From: Nitrosomonas cryotolerans ATCC 49181 | Lineage (GTDB): Bacteria > Pseudomonadota > Gammaproteobacteria > Burkholderiales > Nitrosomonadaceae | Assembly: GCF_900143275.1 (NCBI RefSeq) | Contig: NZ_FSRO01000001.1 | Coordinates: 1,568,116 to 1,632,115 of the forward strand | DNA: 64,000 bases | Reading direction: 5' to 3' | Shown: in pieces, positions 1 to 12,137 of the stretch | How the letters are laid out: the number at the start of each line of letters is the position of its first letter | Numbering within the stretch: position 1 is the stretch's first letter | The notes under the pieces: model-generated | Database searches by the model: none | Seen by the model: the letters and a program-made list of their open reading frames with translations, nothing else | Told to the model about the DNA's origin: nothing | Program-made: the position numbers and the translations under genes

Positions 1-3000
1 GCGCCATGCACATGATGACCAACGGATCAGTGCATAAATAATCAGTGAAAATAAACAAATGAGGCCGGGCCAGCCTTGTTCAAAAAATATATTTAAATAG
101 AAATTCTCAATATGCCATGGCCAATAGTTATCGACAGAAAAAAACCAGTGATGCATTGCTTCAGAAAAATCACCATTGCTGATTAGATTTTTACCAGTAA
201 GATCCCGTAAGGCGATATTATCAATGTCTACAATGGTATCGACATTGCTGTTTTTTAACGATAATTTAACTGGTCGCCGCATTTGGCTGCCAGGCGGGCC
301 AAAATGCCGAGTATAGATCTGGGTTTCATATCGGGCCCAATGTCCAGCGGATGATTTGAGATGCAGGGATACCGGAATGCAGGTATATGAGTACAATAAT
401 GATTTTTCACAAATAAAAATTGTTAAGGTCGCATTTTCAGTGTTAGCTCGTAAGTCCAGAGTGAGTTGATATCTTTGTTCTGGCAAAACGGCTACTGATT
501 GTTCGAAATATAGGGCATCTCCACTACCCAGTCGCAGAAATTGATTGTTACTTTCAGAAGAAAAAGTATAAGTAGCGGGACGAGTAGGGGAATCTGAACT
601 CCAGAAATAGGCCGCTGGAAATGAGCCCGGGCCGGCACCAAAGACTGAGGTATCTTGCAACCGAAGAATATCCAGTACTTTCGCCCAATGATTTGTGCGT
701 TTAATGATATCTTGCTCAATAGTAGCCCAGCGCGACTGACTATATTGCCCCCCAAAGATTGGCCAGGCTACAGCTATTATGATGCATATGAGTGAAATGG
801 TCGTGCCGATATTAATAAAACGCCGCATATGTGTTTGTAATATCAGTTTTATAAAGCCAAAAATAACAATAATAGTGGTCAGTATGAATGCAGCCTGCCC
901 GGTGCGTGAGAAGGTCACCATAATGCTATAAGTACCTAGACTAAATAAACAGGCGGCTGCTATTGAAGTACGCATACGCCGTTGTTGCCAGACCCACAGC
1001 GCTACAAATGGTAATGTAACTGCTAAATAAGTTTCGATATAGGCCCCGCCGACATGCATCCCCGGAAAAGGTCCAGTAATACGATAATGTGTTGTAAAAT
1101 TGAAGAGTCCAGAAAATGTTGCACGCTCCCAGAGTACGTACAAAACAACACCTAATAAACCAAGCGTCATACCCAAGGCCAGCTTCTGTATGGCCTGTTC
1201 AGGTTTATTCCATTCCTTAACCAATAGCGGAATAAAGGCGAGTGCAAAGAATAAGCCTTTCGCAACACGAAATGCGTTATAGGGGCTGTGATAATGACTA
1301 AAAGCATTAGAGTCGGGTGCGGTGAGCGGTAGTATGCTAATACCTAGGCTGATGACCGCAGACAATGTGAATAATGACAGTAAGAGCCCGGGTAGTCGAT
1401 TAAATGCGGGCTGGATATATCGATCTGGATGTAAACGTAAATAACCAATTCCGATGGTTACCAGAAGCAGCGTGTCATATGTGGTCCAGAACAGGCGCCC
1501 GCTCCAGGGGGTTAAATCGAGCAAAGGCAGTAAGGCCAATACCCATACTAACCACCAATCCGATCGCCACCAGAGTAATGCCGCATAAATGGTCAGTGCC
1601 ACTGGAATCCATATTGTGCTGAGCGGACTAGAGAGTGCGGCAGTAGTTGCAATACACAACGTTAGAATGCCGAGTATTTTAATCCCGGTAATTGATTGTG
1701 TGACCGAGGCTAACTCCTGATGCATCAATCCGGATGTAATGGGTATGTTTGTGGTTGGCGAAAACATGAGATTTAACAAGTGATAAGCTATCGCTGCGGC
1801 GGCTGCTGCGATCCAGATATCGGTTGGATCGGGATGTAAGCCTGATACGAAAAGCTTGCCGGTTTCAGCTAAACACGCCAAGGTGGCAGCGATCACAGCA
1901 GACCAGATAGGCCCATGTTGCCATTTATCTGCAGATTCGCTCCAATGCCATAGCCAGAATCCAATGCCAATAGGTAGATAGAGTCCGGTTTGGAATAACA
2001 GACTGATTAATGCGACTGTTTCGGTACTGTAATAATGATAATAGAATGGCAGGAAGTGTGTCTGTGTGAGTCGCAGCCATCCTTCAGATAAACTAAGCCA
2101 GTCGCCGGAAAACCAGCCACTTACCCAGGTTAATGCGGCAAGATAAGGGATAATGCCTAGCATTAACAGGCTCCGCGTTTTTTGACGAAGATTACGCCAG
2201 TCCTGATTACGCACTAATTGGATTAATTTTACTCCCAGCAGCATGCCGATTATTCGCGAGACTATTGATGCACCTTGGCTGATGCCAGATACAATGGTGA
2301 GTTGTAAAGTCTCGATCAATATACCCAATGCAGCTCCTACCATGGCTGCGAGGAAGAATGATGGGTGTTGCTTTGATCCGAAAATAAGTAATGCTATCGG
2401 TATGACAATCAATACTTCTGGGATTAACCGCCCTATGCAGGTTGTGCCGCAATGAGGTATAAATAGCCAACCTAGTGATTCTGATGCTAGTTTTATCTGC
2501 CATTCATCTGCCGATAGTAAAAAATCATAAGGAAACAGACTTAATCCAAGGTAGATGAGAGTATAGATAATTAATACAGTCTGGCGGGCCTTGATTCCAC
2601 CTCGGGAGATTGCCTGAGCGTGCGACACACACCATGGGCCAGCTATCAGCCATAGCCCGATACCGATAACGGATCCACTGAATTCGGCGAATATATCGTT
2701 TAGTGATACTGTGCGCGGCTGAAAAAATTGCTGAGTAAATTCAATACTCACTATAACCGCTGTTATGAATAAAAGTGATAATACAATGCGTATCAATATG
2801 ATCACGGGGTGGTCGTGTTGTTGAACTAACCATCCGCAAATCAGAAAACCAAAAGGAATATACAGCAATAAGTTAGCGACCAAGTCGGCACGATTATCGG
2901 TACCTAGCTTGAGCAATGGAATCTGCTGGAATTTTTCTAGTGCGGTGGCGAATGCCAGATTGTTCCACTGAAATGGTATTAAGCTGCCATATACGATAAC

Positions 3001-3096
3001 GAAGAGATAGAGTAAAGCTAGTTGGACGAGTATTGTTCTGTTGATGTGTTGGTGTTGCCACAATGCCTTCTCTGTTAGCGGTATATGTGTTTGCAT
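1..3096 (-). CDS. Large VanZ-domain polytopic membrane protein (C-terminus off the left edge)
   Basis: The frame is open from an ATG at 3096 down to position 1 (1032 codons, no stop), so the gene continues left of the window. The N-terminal ~170 residues look like a VanZ domain: a first helix ending YGSLIPFQW, then a NLLLYIPFGF segment, an EFTQQFFQPRT motif and a NDIFAEFSG motif. A second VanZ-like block follows (SKQHPSF, LGILIETLQLTIVSG). Many further hydrophobic helices follow. The part nearest the left edge (below about position 600) is more soluble and beta-rich, like a carbohydrate-binding or jelly-roll domain, and the frame ends in hydrophobic sequence again. VanZ-type proteins are often found beside exopolysaccharide and exosortase genes, and such genes lie downstream here. 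Substrate and role are unknown. A weak AGGG precedes the start. Confidence 0.75.
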   Translation of the reverse strand, partial: MQTHIPLTEKALWQHQHINRTILVQLALLYLFVIVYGSLIPFQWNNLAFATALEKFQQIPLLKLGTDNRADLVANLLLYIPFGFLICGWLVQQHDHPVIILIRIVLSLLFITAVIVSIEFTQQFFQPRTVSLNDIFAEFSGSVIGIGLWLIAGPWCVSHAQAISRGGIKARQTVLIIYTLIYLGLSLFPYDFLLSADEWQIKLASESLGWLFIPHCGTTCIGRLIPEVLIVIPIALLIFGSKQHPSFFLAAMVGAALGILIETLQLTIVSGISQGASIVSRIIGMLLGVKLIQLVRNQDWRNLRQKTRSLLMLGIIPYLAALTWVSGWFSGDWLSLSEGWLRLTQTHFLPFYYHYYSTETVALISLLFQTGLYLPIGIGFWLWHWSESADKWQHGPIWSAVIAATLACLAETGKLFVSGLHPDPTDIWIAAAAAAIAYHLLNLMFSPTTNIPITSGLMHQELASVTQSITGIKILGILTLCIATTAALSSPLSTIWIPVALTIYAALLWWRSDWWLVWVLALLPLLDLTPWSGRLFWTTYDTLLLVTIGIGYLRLHPDRYIQPAFNRLPGLLLSLFTLSAVISLGISILPLTAPDSNAFSHYHSPYNAFRVAKGLFFALAFIPLLVKEWNKPEQAIQKLALGMTLGLLGVVLYVLWERATFSGLFNFTTHYRITGPFPGMHVGGAYIETYLAVTLPFVALWVWQQRRMRTSIAAACLFSLGTYSIMVTFSRTGQAAFILTTIIVIFGFIKLILQTHMRRFINIGTTISLICIIIAVAWPIFGGQYSQSRWATIEQDIIKRTNHWAKVLDILRLQDTSVFGAGPGSFPAAYFWSSDSPTRPATYTFSSESNNQFLRLGSGDALYFEQSVAVLPEQRYQLTLDLRANTENATLTIFICEKSLLYSYTCIPVSLHLKSSAGHWARYETQIYTRHFGPPGSQMRRPVKLSLKNSNVDTIVDIDNIALRDLTGKNLISNGDFSEAMHHWFFSVDNYWPWHIENFYLNIFFEQGWPGLICLFSLIIYALIRWSSCAWR

Positions 3097-3463
3097 GTGA
3101 TACCCTATTATTCAATCAGGCTAAAGATAAGATGATCTATTGCTTAACCATAAGTATCTGGTACATAACGAACATAGTCACTGTGTTGCAAAGAACACGA
3201 CCAGGTAGCGGCGTCTTTGTCTTTTTGTGTGGTCGTATGTGTATCATATCATCAGCATGACTGATAAGTGATTATGTAAGATAAAACTATTTTTATTTTG
3301 AGTGGGAAATACATATGAATGTCGATAAACGGGATGATCGCCGATAAGAGAGTAATTTTGCCTTCTTTATATGATTCTAAATTTCTGGTTATGGCTAATC
3401 TGATTCTGAAAATGGTATGATTCTGCCTTTCGCTATTTAAATAGTGTCTACAGCTAAACAGTC
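3097..3463. other. Intergenic region between divergent VanZ gene and hemJ
   Basis: About 367 bases separating two divergent genes, so it should hold both promoters. I see an AT-rich stretch but no convincing sigma-70 pair and no small ORF with a ribosome binding site. Confidence 0.5.
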
Positions 3464-3883
3464 ATGCTCTGGATTAAATCTTTACATATTATTTTCATGG
3501 TTACCTGGTTTGCAGGTTTATTTTATTTGCCGCGCTTGTTTGTCTATCATGCGACGTGTGACGACCAATCGGGTAAGGAGCGTTTTAAGATAATGGAGCG
3601 AAAGCTTTATTACGGTATTATGACGCCGGGCGCAGTACTAACCATCATCTTTGGCATGTGGTTATGGCATGGCTATGGTTTTTCCGGTAGCTGGCTATAT
3701 GCCAAACTCATATTAGTTATATTACTGGTTATTTATCACTACTATTGTGGCAGATTTGTTGCTGCTTTCAAAAATGACCGTAATCAGCATAGCCATGTGT
3801 ATTACCGCTGGTTTAATGAATTTCCAGTGGTTATCCTGTTTGCCGTGGTGATACTGGTGGTTGTGAAGCCCGTGTTGTTCTGA
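3464..3883 (+). CDS. hemJ: HemJ-type protoporphyrinogen IX oxidase
   Basis: A 139-aa protein of four predicted membrane helices, the usual size of the HemJ (UPF0093) family, which oxidises protoporphyrinogen IX to protoporphyrin IX in heme synthesis at the inner membrane. Family hallmarks seen are the N-terminal LHIIFMVTWFAGLFYLPRL segment with its conserved His near residue 8, the basic KIMERKLYYGIMTPG loop and the C-terminal RWFNEFPV motif. It stands alone and converges on def. Nitrosomonads need much heme for hydroxylamine oxidoreductase and cytochromes, which fits, though that link is inference. Confidence 0.9.
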   Translation: MLWIKSLHIIFMVTWFAGLFYLPRLFVYHATCDDQSGKERFKIMERKLYYGIMTPGAVLTIIFGMWLWHGYGFSGSWLYAKLILVILLVIYHYYCGRFVAAFKNDRNQHSHVYYRWFNEFPVVILFAVVILVVVKPVLF

Positions 3884-3915
3884 TTCGTAGATGTGATGTA
3901 GCGCTTCACTCTTAT

Positions 3916-4449
3916 TTATTCAGTCATCATTATTTGATCTGGAAATAAGACATCAGTAAAACCAAAGGTACGAAAATCAGTTATTCGCATCGGATAAAGA
4001 ATGCCTTGCAGATGGTCGCATTCATGTTGCACAACGCGCGCATGAAATCCGTTCACGCAACGATCTATATGCTGGCCGTATTGGTCCATTCCCTGATAGC
4101 GTAATTCGGTAAAGCGAGGTACCTTGCCGCGCATTCCTGGTACACTTAAACAGCCTTCCCAATCTTCCTCCATTTTCTTTGTCAAGGGGGTGAGTATCGG
4201 ATTAATCAATACGGTAAAGGGAACTTCTTCTGCATCCGGATAGCGTGGGTTTTTCTCAATACCAAAAATAACTACCTGCAAACTAACACCTATCTGCGGT
4301 GCTGCGAGGCCCGCACCATTAAGAGACACCATAGTGTCAGACATATCCTGAAGTAGATTATTTAATTCCGGTGTATTAAATGTTTCGATCTTGTTTGCTA
4401 CTTGTAGCAAACAGGGATCGCCCATTTTTAAAACAGATTTAATTGCCAT
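3916..4449 (-). CDS. def: Peptide deformylase
   Basis: Removes the formyl group from the initiator Met of nascent proteins. With the ATG at 4449 the protein is 178 aa and begins [12 protein letters not shown], the normal family start; a longer open frame reaching 4581 runs through the upstream phosphorylase gene and is not needed. The three metal-enzyme motifs are complete: GAGLAAPQ (46-52), EGCLS with Cys100, and QHECDH with His142, Glu143 and His146. The start overlaps the end of the upstream phosphorylase gene by 11 bases, so the two are probably co-translated. Confidence 0.95.
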   Translation of the reverse strand: MAIKSVLKMGDPCLLQVANKIETFNTPELNNLLQDMSDTMVSLNGAGLAAPQIGVSLQVVIFGIEKNPRYPDAEEVPFTVLINPILTPLTKKMEEDWEGCLSVPGMRGKVPRFTELRYQGMDQYGQHIDRCVNGFHARVVQHECDHLQGILYPMRITDFRTFGFTDVLFPDQIMMTE

Positions 4450-5185
4450 TATATTTTGCCGCTTGTTGAAGAATATTTCTAACATTGACCATTGCTTTCT
4501 CCAGAATAGCATAGACCTCCGCCAGTGGAATAGCCAGTACACTAGAACCCCTGCCCGCAGCATGATTGGCAACGACAGCAATGGTTGCGTAGCATAAACC
4601 CAACTCCTTGGCCAAAGCTACTTCAGGCATGCCGGTCATACCGACCATATCAGCACCATCACGCTCCAGACGATTAATTTCTGCGGCTGTTTCTAGCCGT
4701 GGCCCCTGTGTTGCGGCGTAAACGCCCCCATCAATAACTGCTTCGTTAGCCTGTTTCGCAGCTTCAAGAATATAGTCGCGCGTTATCTGACAATAGGGAT
4801 ATGTAAAATCGGTATATGTAATGGGCTGTTCAGTACCCTCAAAAAAAGTAAATTTACGGCCATAGGTATAATCGATAATCTGATCAGGAATAACCAGCAT
4901 ACCCGGCTTGAAATCAGCATGGATACCGCCCACTGCTGCTACTGCGATAACATGTTTTGGTTTAAGTGAGTTCAATGCCCAGATGTTGGCACGATAATTT
5001 ACCGCATGTGGCGGGATAATATGACCATGACCGTGTCGCGCCAGAAATACGATTTCATGATTATTGATTTTTCCGAAAGTCAAAGGCCCTGATGGTTCAC
5101 CATAGGGCGTACGTATAATCTGTCGATGCGATATTTCAAGACAGGGAAGTTGGGCCATACCACTACCACCGATCACTGCGAGCAT
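4439..5185 (-). CDS. S-methyl-5'-thioinosine / methylthioadenosine phosphorylase family
   Basis: A 248-aa purine nucleoside phosphorylase of the MTAP branch. The N-terminus MLAVIGGSG is the phosphate-binding start typical of the family. [27 protein letters not shown] and the [17 protein letters not shown] block form the active site. It splits methylthio-purine nucleosides with phosphate, recycling the polyamine/quorum by-product. The ~248-aa length and sequence suggest the bacterial methylthioinosine phosphorylase subgroup rather than the ~290-aa MTAPs, but base preference cannot be settled from sequence. It sits between hpt and def, a purine-salvage neighbourhood. Confidence 0.85.
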   Translation of the reverse strand: MLAVIGGSGMAQLPCLEISHRQIIRTPYGEPSGPLTFGKINNHEIVFLARHGHGHIIPPHAVNYRANIWALNSLKPKHVIAVAAVGGIHADFKPGMLVIPDQIIDYTYGRKFTFFEGTEQPITYTDFTYPYCQITRDYILEAAKQANEAVIDGGVYAATQGPRLETAAEINRLERDGADMVGMTGMPEVALAKELGLCYATIAVVANHAAGRGSSVLAIPLAEVYAILEKAMVNVRNILQQAAKYNGN

Positions 5186-5197
5186 ATTTTCTCAAAA

Positions 5198-5743
5198 TTA
5201 TTGTTTGATGGCATAGATTGCCGGTAAGTTTCGCCATGCGCCCTGAATATCCATTCCAAAACCAAATAGATAGCGATCTGGCAGCGTAACACCGACAAAA
5301 TCAGCCTGGATCGGTTTAGGTTTACTTATTTCCTTATCAACAAAGACAGCGCTGTAAAATGCTGTTGCACCAGAACGCATGACCTGTTCACGGATTGTCG
5401 CAAGTGTCACTCCTTTGTCAAGAATATCATCTATTATCAGTACGACTCTCCCTTTCAGGTTTTCACGCGGTAATACTTTCCATTGTGTTTGACCGGGGTG
5501 TATTTCATTATTGTAACGTGTGATATGAAGATAATCGAAATTAAGCGGAAAATTCAATAGCGGTAATAACTGGCCGGTAAATACGACAGCGCCTCCCATC
5601 ACACATAAAACCAAGGGATACTGGTTTGATAGTGACGCTGTGATCTCCTGTGCCATACGGTTAACCGTTTCAGTGATAGCGGCCGCAGAATAAATCTGCT
5701 CTGCCGTATCCATTATTCGGTGGGCTTCTTGAAGAGAGAGCAT
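5198..5743 (-). CDS. hpt: Hypoxanthine-guanine phosphoribosyltransferase
   Basis: A 181-aa purine salvage enzyme that makes IMP or GMP from the free base and PRPP. The start is placed at the ATG at 5743; the longer open frame to 5884 lies entirely inside the end of ligA. Motifs seen are CVMGGAVVF near the N-terminus and the PRPP-binding loop VLIIDDILDKG. It follows ligA by only 13 bases and precedes the methylthio-nucleoside phosphorylase by 12, so the four genes ligA-hpt-phosphorylase-def look like one transcription unit. Confidence 0.9.
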   Translation of the reverse strand: MLSLQEAHRIMDTAEQIYSAAAITETVNRMAQEITASLSNQYPLVLCVMGGAVVFTGQLLPLLNFPLNFDYLHITRYNNEIHPGQTQWKVLPRENLKGRVVLIIDDILDKGVTLATIREQVMRSGATAFYSAVFVDKEISKPKPIQADFVGVTLPDRYLFGFGMDIQGAWRNLPAIYAIKQ

Positions 5744-5756
5744 ATGTATTATTGTG

Positions 5757-8397
<2,641 letters not shown>

Positions 8398-10386
8398 ATG
8401 CAAAATCATATTTCTCAAATAGATCTCACACCGATTAAAGAATATTATTCGTCATCCTCGCTGAATCGGAATCCATGGTTTAAATCACGTCGATTTATCA
8501 TTTTTATCATTATCTTGTTTCTCAGCGCGACACTTGCGCTAAGTTATGTTTATAGTCGTCCAGAAATTTACCAGAGTACAGCCACGCTATTGACCGTAGC
8601 TAAAACAAGTGTTGATCAGCAGAGCAGAGAAGCGGATATCCAGCACGTGGCGATACAGAAGCAGATTTTAATGGGCTCAGCCCTCCTGGCTGAAATATCA
8701 AAACGATTACGGTTAAATGCAGCCCTTGAGGAAGATGTGGATCTGACTGTTGCAGACATCCGTCAAATGTTGAATGTGCAGCCTGTGATGGATACAAACC
8801 TGGTTGAATTGATGGCTACAGGCTCTGATCCAGCAATCTTGCCGGTTCTAATTAATACCTGGATCGAAGTCTATTTGGCGGCAAGGGCAGCTGAAGTCTC
8901 TCAATCGACAGGAGAAACAACTCGGATTATTCAGGGCGAGCTGACTAATTTGAAAGATGAAATCAGCTCAAAAAGGACGGAATTAAATCACTTTAGGCAA
9001 AATAATGAAATTATTTCTACAGGGCGGGAAGAAAATGAAGCGCTAGCTCGTTTAAAAGGTCTACATGAATCGCTTAATCAGGCCAATGAAGAAGCAGTTA
9101 AAGCCAAAGCGAAATTGGATGCGATTCATAAAGCGATTGGTAGAGGTCAAACCGTTATACCGCAGGATGAAGGTCGAACCCTCAGCATATTGGAGAAGCG
9201 TGCACAGGAATTACGCGAAGAATTAGAGGAGTTGGACGGACGTTATACTCGTGAATACATGGCATTATCTCCCACTTTAAAGGTAATTCCAGAAAAATTA
9301 GCGGCGCTGACAGAGGAAATCAAGTATTTGCGTCAAAATGGGCAAGGAATTGTCGTTTCAGAGGCGCAACAAGAGTATGATGCGGCGACTCAGACTATTA
9401 AAGCGATACGCCGTCAGTTGGATGATCATAAGAGAAAAGCTGCTGAGTTTACAGCGCGATTCGCTGAACACGAAGCTTTGAAGACGGACCTTGAGGGGCT
9501 GGAATTATTATTTCGCGAGACGCAGGCAAGATTGATTCAGATTGAATCCAGATATACAGAAAAATACCCACAAGTTGAGGTAATTGATCGCGCATACCGA
9601 CCATATAACGCGATCGGACCAGACTATCAGCGAGATGCTCTTCTGGCTGTGATTGGTTCAGTTTTGTTGAGTTTGCTTTGTATCTGGATTATTGAATTCT
9701 TAACTCGGAAGGTGCAGCCAGAATTAACAATGAATCGATCTGATATTCACCTCCATCATGGTAATACGACGCGTGAAGTCTTAAATAATCCGCAACAACA
9801 GCAGACTGCACTGACTCAGCAACAGAATGCGGCATTGCAGAATCCGCTAGCCAGAGAACTTTCACTCCAGGAGGTCGCTGTTTTATTGCGCGTAGCCCGT
9901 GAAAAAGAAAAACTGTTGATCACATTGCTACTCAGTGGCATGACATTGGATGAAATTTCGGCGCTCTCAGCTGAACAGATCGATTTTGAACAAGAAAAAC
10001 TGACTATCGCAGGCGTATCGCCTAGAGTAATTCCACTGAATCATGTATTAAAATTATTGCTTTCAATGCCTGCGTGCCGTCTAATCGGGCCCTCAGACCA
10101 GCCACTCAGTTATGATGACTTGGCTGCCTTGCTTTCCTGTGTGGTGGCAGATGCGGGTTTGTCGGCGCCAGAAGAAATCAAGGCTGCAGCATTCAGGCAC
10201 ACTTATATTATTTACTTGGTCAGGCAAGGTGTGCGCCTTTCAGACCTTGCGTCCGTTATTGGTTATATAACCCCCATTGAGCTGGCTGGCTATCGCATTT
10301 ACTCGCCAGCGGGTCCGAGACGCACACTTAAAGAAATTGATTTGCTTTATCCTGGATTAGCTGATATCGACTGGACGTCATCATAA
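8398..10386 (+). CDS. Wzz-type polysaccharide chain-length protein fused to a degenerate tyrosine-recombinase-like domain
   Basis: A 662-aa protein. Residues ~1-440 are a typical Wzz/GumC chain-length determinant: first membrane helix ~27-48, a periplasmic region with long coiled coils (~170-400), and a second membrane helix ~414-436. It lacks the Walker kinase domain found in Wzc. Instead the cytoplasmic tail (~482-650) resembles the catalytic fold of phage integrases: LLLSGMTLDEISALSAEQIDF matches the box I region and FRHTYIIYLVRQGVRLSDLASVIGY matches box II, followed by YRIYSP. The box I Arg is Thr516 and the box II His is Ala, while Arg600 and Tyr635 remain, so recombinase activity is unlikely. 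The ATG at 8398 is preferred over the GTG at 8380 because GAGGAG lies ~10 bases before it. Confidence 0.8.
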   Translation: MQNHISQIDLTPIKEYYSSSSLNRNPWFKSRRFIIFIIILFLSATLALSYVYSRPEIYQSTATLLTVAKTSVDQQSREADIQHVAIQKQILMGSALLAEISKRLRLNAALEEDVDLTVADIRQMLNVQPVMDTNLVELMATGSDPAILPVLINTWIEVYLAARAAEVSQSTGETTRIIQGELTNLKDEISSKRTELNHFRQNNEIISTGREENEALARLKGLHESLNQANEEAVKAKAKLDAIHKAIGRGQTVIPQDEGRTLSILEKRAQELREELEELDGRYTREYMALSPTLKVIPEKLAALTEEIKYLRQNGQGIVVSEAQQEYDAATQTIKAIRRQLDDHKRKAAEFTARFAEHEALKTDLEGLELLFRETQARLIQIESRYTEKYPQVEVIDRAYRPYNAIGPDYQRDALLAVIGSVLLSLLCIWIIEFLTRKVQPELTMNRSDIHLHHGNTTREVLNNPQQQQTALTQQQNAALQNPLARELSLQEVAVLLRVAREKEKLLITLLLSGMTLDEISALSAEQIDFEQEKLTIAGVSPRVIPLNHVLKLLLSMPACRLIGPSDQPLSYDDLAALLSCVVADAGLSAPEEIKAAAFRHTYIIYLVRQGVRLSDLASVIGYITPIELAGYRIYSPAGPRRTLKEIDLLYPGLADIDWTSS

Positions 10387-10620
10387 GTTTGAATGAGGTT
10401 TGTAGTTTCAATTGTTTCGAATGTGCTAATTAGCAAGCTCTTCAAAGGGAATGATAGGAGCTTCATTACAATGAAAAGCATCCTTAGTTCAATGAATGAG
10501 CCTATTTGGGAATGAGTATGGAAGCTAAGAATTAAATTAAAAGATACACTTCTTTGAAAAAAAATAAAAAAATCGGATGAAGATAAATATTCGCAAGAGA
10601 TTGCATCGAGATGGCTATCT
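10387..10620. other. Spacer between chain-length gene and flippase
   Basis: 234 bases, AT-rich, with no ORF or clear terminator. The A-rich run near 10557-10571 is not preceded by a stable hairpin. Confidence 0.4.
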
Positions 10621-12048
10621 ATGACGATGCGTAAGCAAGTTCTGTCTGGTCTGAAATGGACCGCCGGCGCAAAATTTGGCGGCCAGATAGTAACCTGGGG
10701 TATTACGCTCATGGTGATGCGTTTGTTGTCACCAGAGGATTATGGTTTGCTTGCCATGGCAACCGTATTTATTGCATTTATGCTCATGTTGGCCGAAGCA
10801 GGATTAACCCCTGCATTGATACAAAAGAAGGAAATAGATGAGGCTTCATTACGCCAAGCCTTCGGTATTATTATTGTAATAAATTTAAGCTTGCTAGTCG
10901 TACTTAATCTGCTTACGTCATATATAGCCAGTTTTTTCGGTGATGAACGTCTTATCCCGATTTTGCAGGTTTTATCGCTTCAATTCCTACTTACAATGGT
11001 TGGTACAATTCCAGATGTACTGTTGCACCGTGAGTTGAAATTCAAGAAACTGTCACTTATTTATCTGACTGCCGCAGTTTCCAGTAGTGTTCTGACGCTT
11101 ATTCTAGCCCTTTCAGGTTATGGGATTTGGTCGCTTGTTTTTGGAACTATTTTTGCCTCAAGCTGGAGAGTGGTGGCGGTAAATCTGTTTGCGCCATTTT
11201 TCAAGCTGCCTAACTTTTCTTTGTTGGGTATGCGAAATTTTATAACTTTTGGCGGTACGGTCACGATATCTCGCCTGCTTTGGTTCTTTTTTAATCAGGC
11301 TGATATCATTATTGTTGGTAAATTACTCGGCCAAGAAATGCTTGGTTTTTACTCAGTGGCGATGCACCTTGCTTCGCTACCCGTGCAGCGGGTATCCGCT
11401 ATTGTGAAACAGGTTGCTTTTCCCGTGTTTTCACGTTATCAGCATGATCGTGAACAGTTGTGCCATTCTGTAATTAAAGCGGTGCGTATCCTCAGCCTTG
11501 TTGCTTTCCCTGTGCTGTGGGGTATTTCCAGTATCGCGCATGAAATTATTTTGATATTTCTAGGACAGAAATGGCAAAGTGCTATTTTACCTTTGCAACT
11601 ATTAACGTTAGTGATGCCATTACGTATGGTGGATAATTTCTTTTCGTCCGCGACCGATGCATTTGGACGGCCCGATATCAATATGAAGAATTTACTTTTT
11701 GCTTCATGCGTGATGTCGATTGCTTTTCTAGTGGGCAGTCAGTGGGGAATTATCGGTGTGGCAATCAGCTGGATTGCCGTATATCCAGTAGTCTTTCTTA
11801 ATTACTGTCATTCCTTGCGCGTGATGGGACTGCGATTACGTGATTTACTAATGGCTATTGTGCCAGCGTTGGCCGCAGCGGTTGGAATGTATGCGGCAGT
11901 CTGGAGTATTCGCTGGCTGCTTGTCGGTGATGTGAGTCAATTGATGCAGCTTATGGCTATGTTTGTAACTGGCGTATTGACGTATGGTGGGCTGACCTTA
12001 TTTCTTAACAGACAAGGCTATCGAGAAGTACTTAATATATTCAGATGA
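10621..12048 (+). CDS. Wzx-like oligosaccharide flippase (MOP superfamily)
   Basis: A 475-aa polytopic protein with about 12-14 predicted membrane helices and the N-terminal pattern of the MOP/WzxC group (VLSGLKWTAGAKFGGQIVTWGITLMVMRLLSPEDYGLLAMA). These proteins move lipid-linked sugar repeats from the cytoplasmic to the periplasmic face of the inner membrane for polymer assembly. It lies between the chain-length protein and the glycan-modification genes, so it is the likely translocase of this exopolysaccharide. Substrate cannot be read from sequence. The start ATG ACG ATG offers two closely spaced starts (10621 or 10627). Confidence 0.85.
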   Translation: MTMRKQVLSGLKWTAGAKFGGQIVTWGITLMVMRLLSPEDYGLLAMATVFIAFMLMLAEAGLTPALIQKKEIDEASLRQAFGIIIVINLSLLVVLNLLTSYIASFFGDERLIPILQVLSLQFLLTMVGTIPDVLLHRELKFKKLSLIYLTAAVSSSVLTLILALSGYGIWSLVFGTIFASSWRVVAVNLFAPFFKLPNFSLLGMRNFITFGGTVTISRLLWFFFNQADIIIVGKLLGQEMLGFYSVAMHLASLPVQRVSAIVKQVAFPVFSRYQHDREQLCHSVIKAVRILSLVAFPVLWGISSIAHEIILIFLGQKWQSAILPLQLLTLVMPLRMVDNFFSSATDAFGRPDINMKNLLFASCVMSIAFLVGSQWGIIGVAISWIAVYPVVFLNYCHSLRVMGLRLRDLLMAIVPALAAAVGMYAAVWSIRWLLVGDVSQLMQLMAMFVTGVLTYGGLTLFLNRQGYREVLNIFR

Positions 12049-12137
12049 AAATCGAGTGTAGCCGGTGATGACTGGAACTCGGAAAAACAGAGTATTATTA
12101 TCCTAGTGGTATCTGATTACTTGCACGAAATAATACA

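Noticed and set aside
492-3115. Several short minus-strand frames at the left, which might suggest a broken gene
   Set aside because: One continuous frame from 3096 to 1 explains the region; it just has no stop inside the window. The short frames are shadows.
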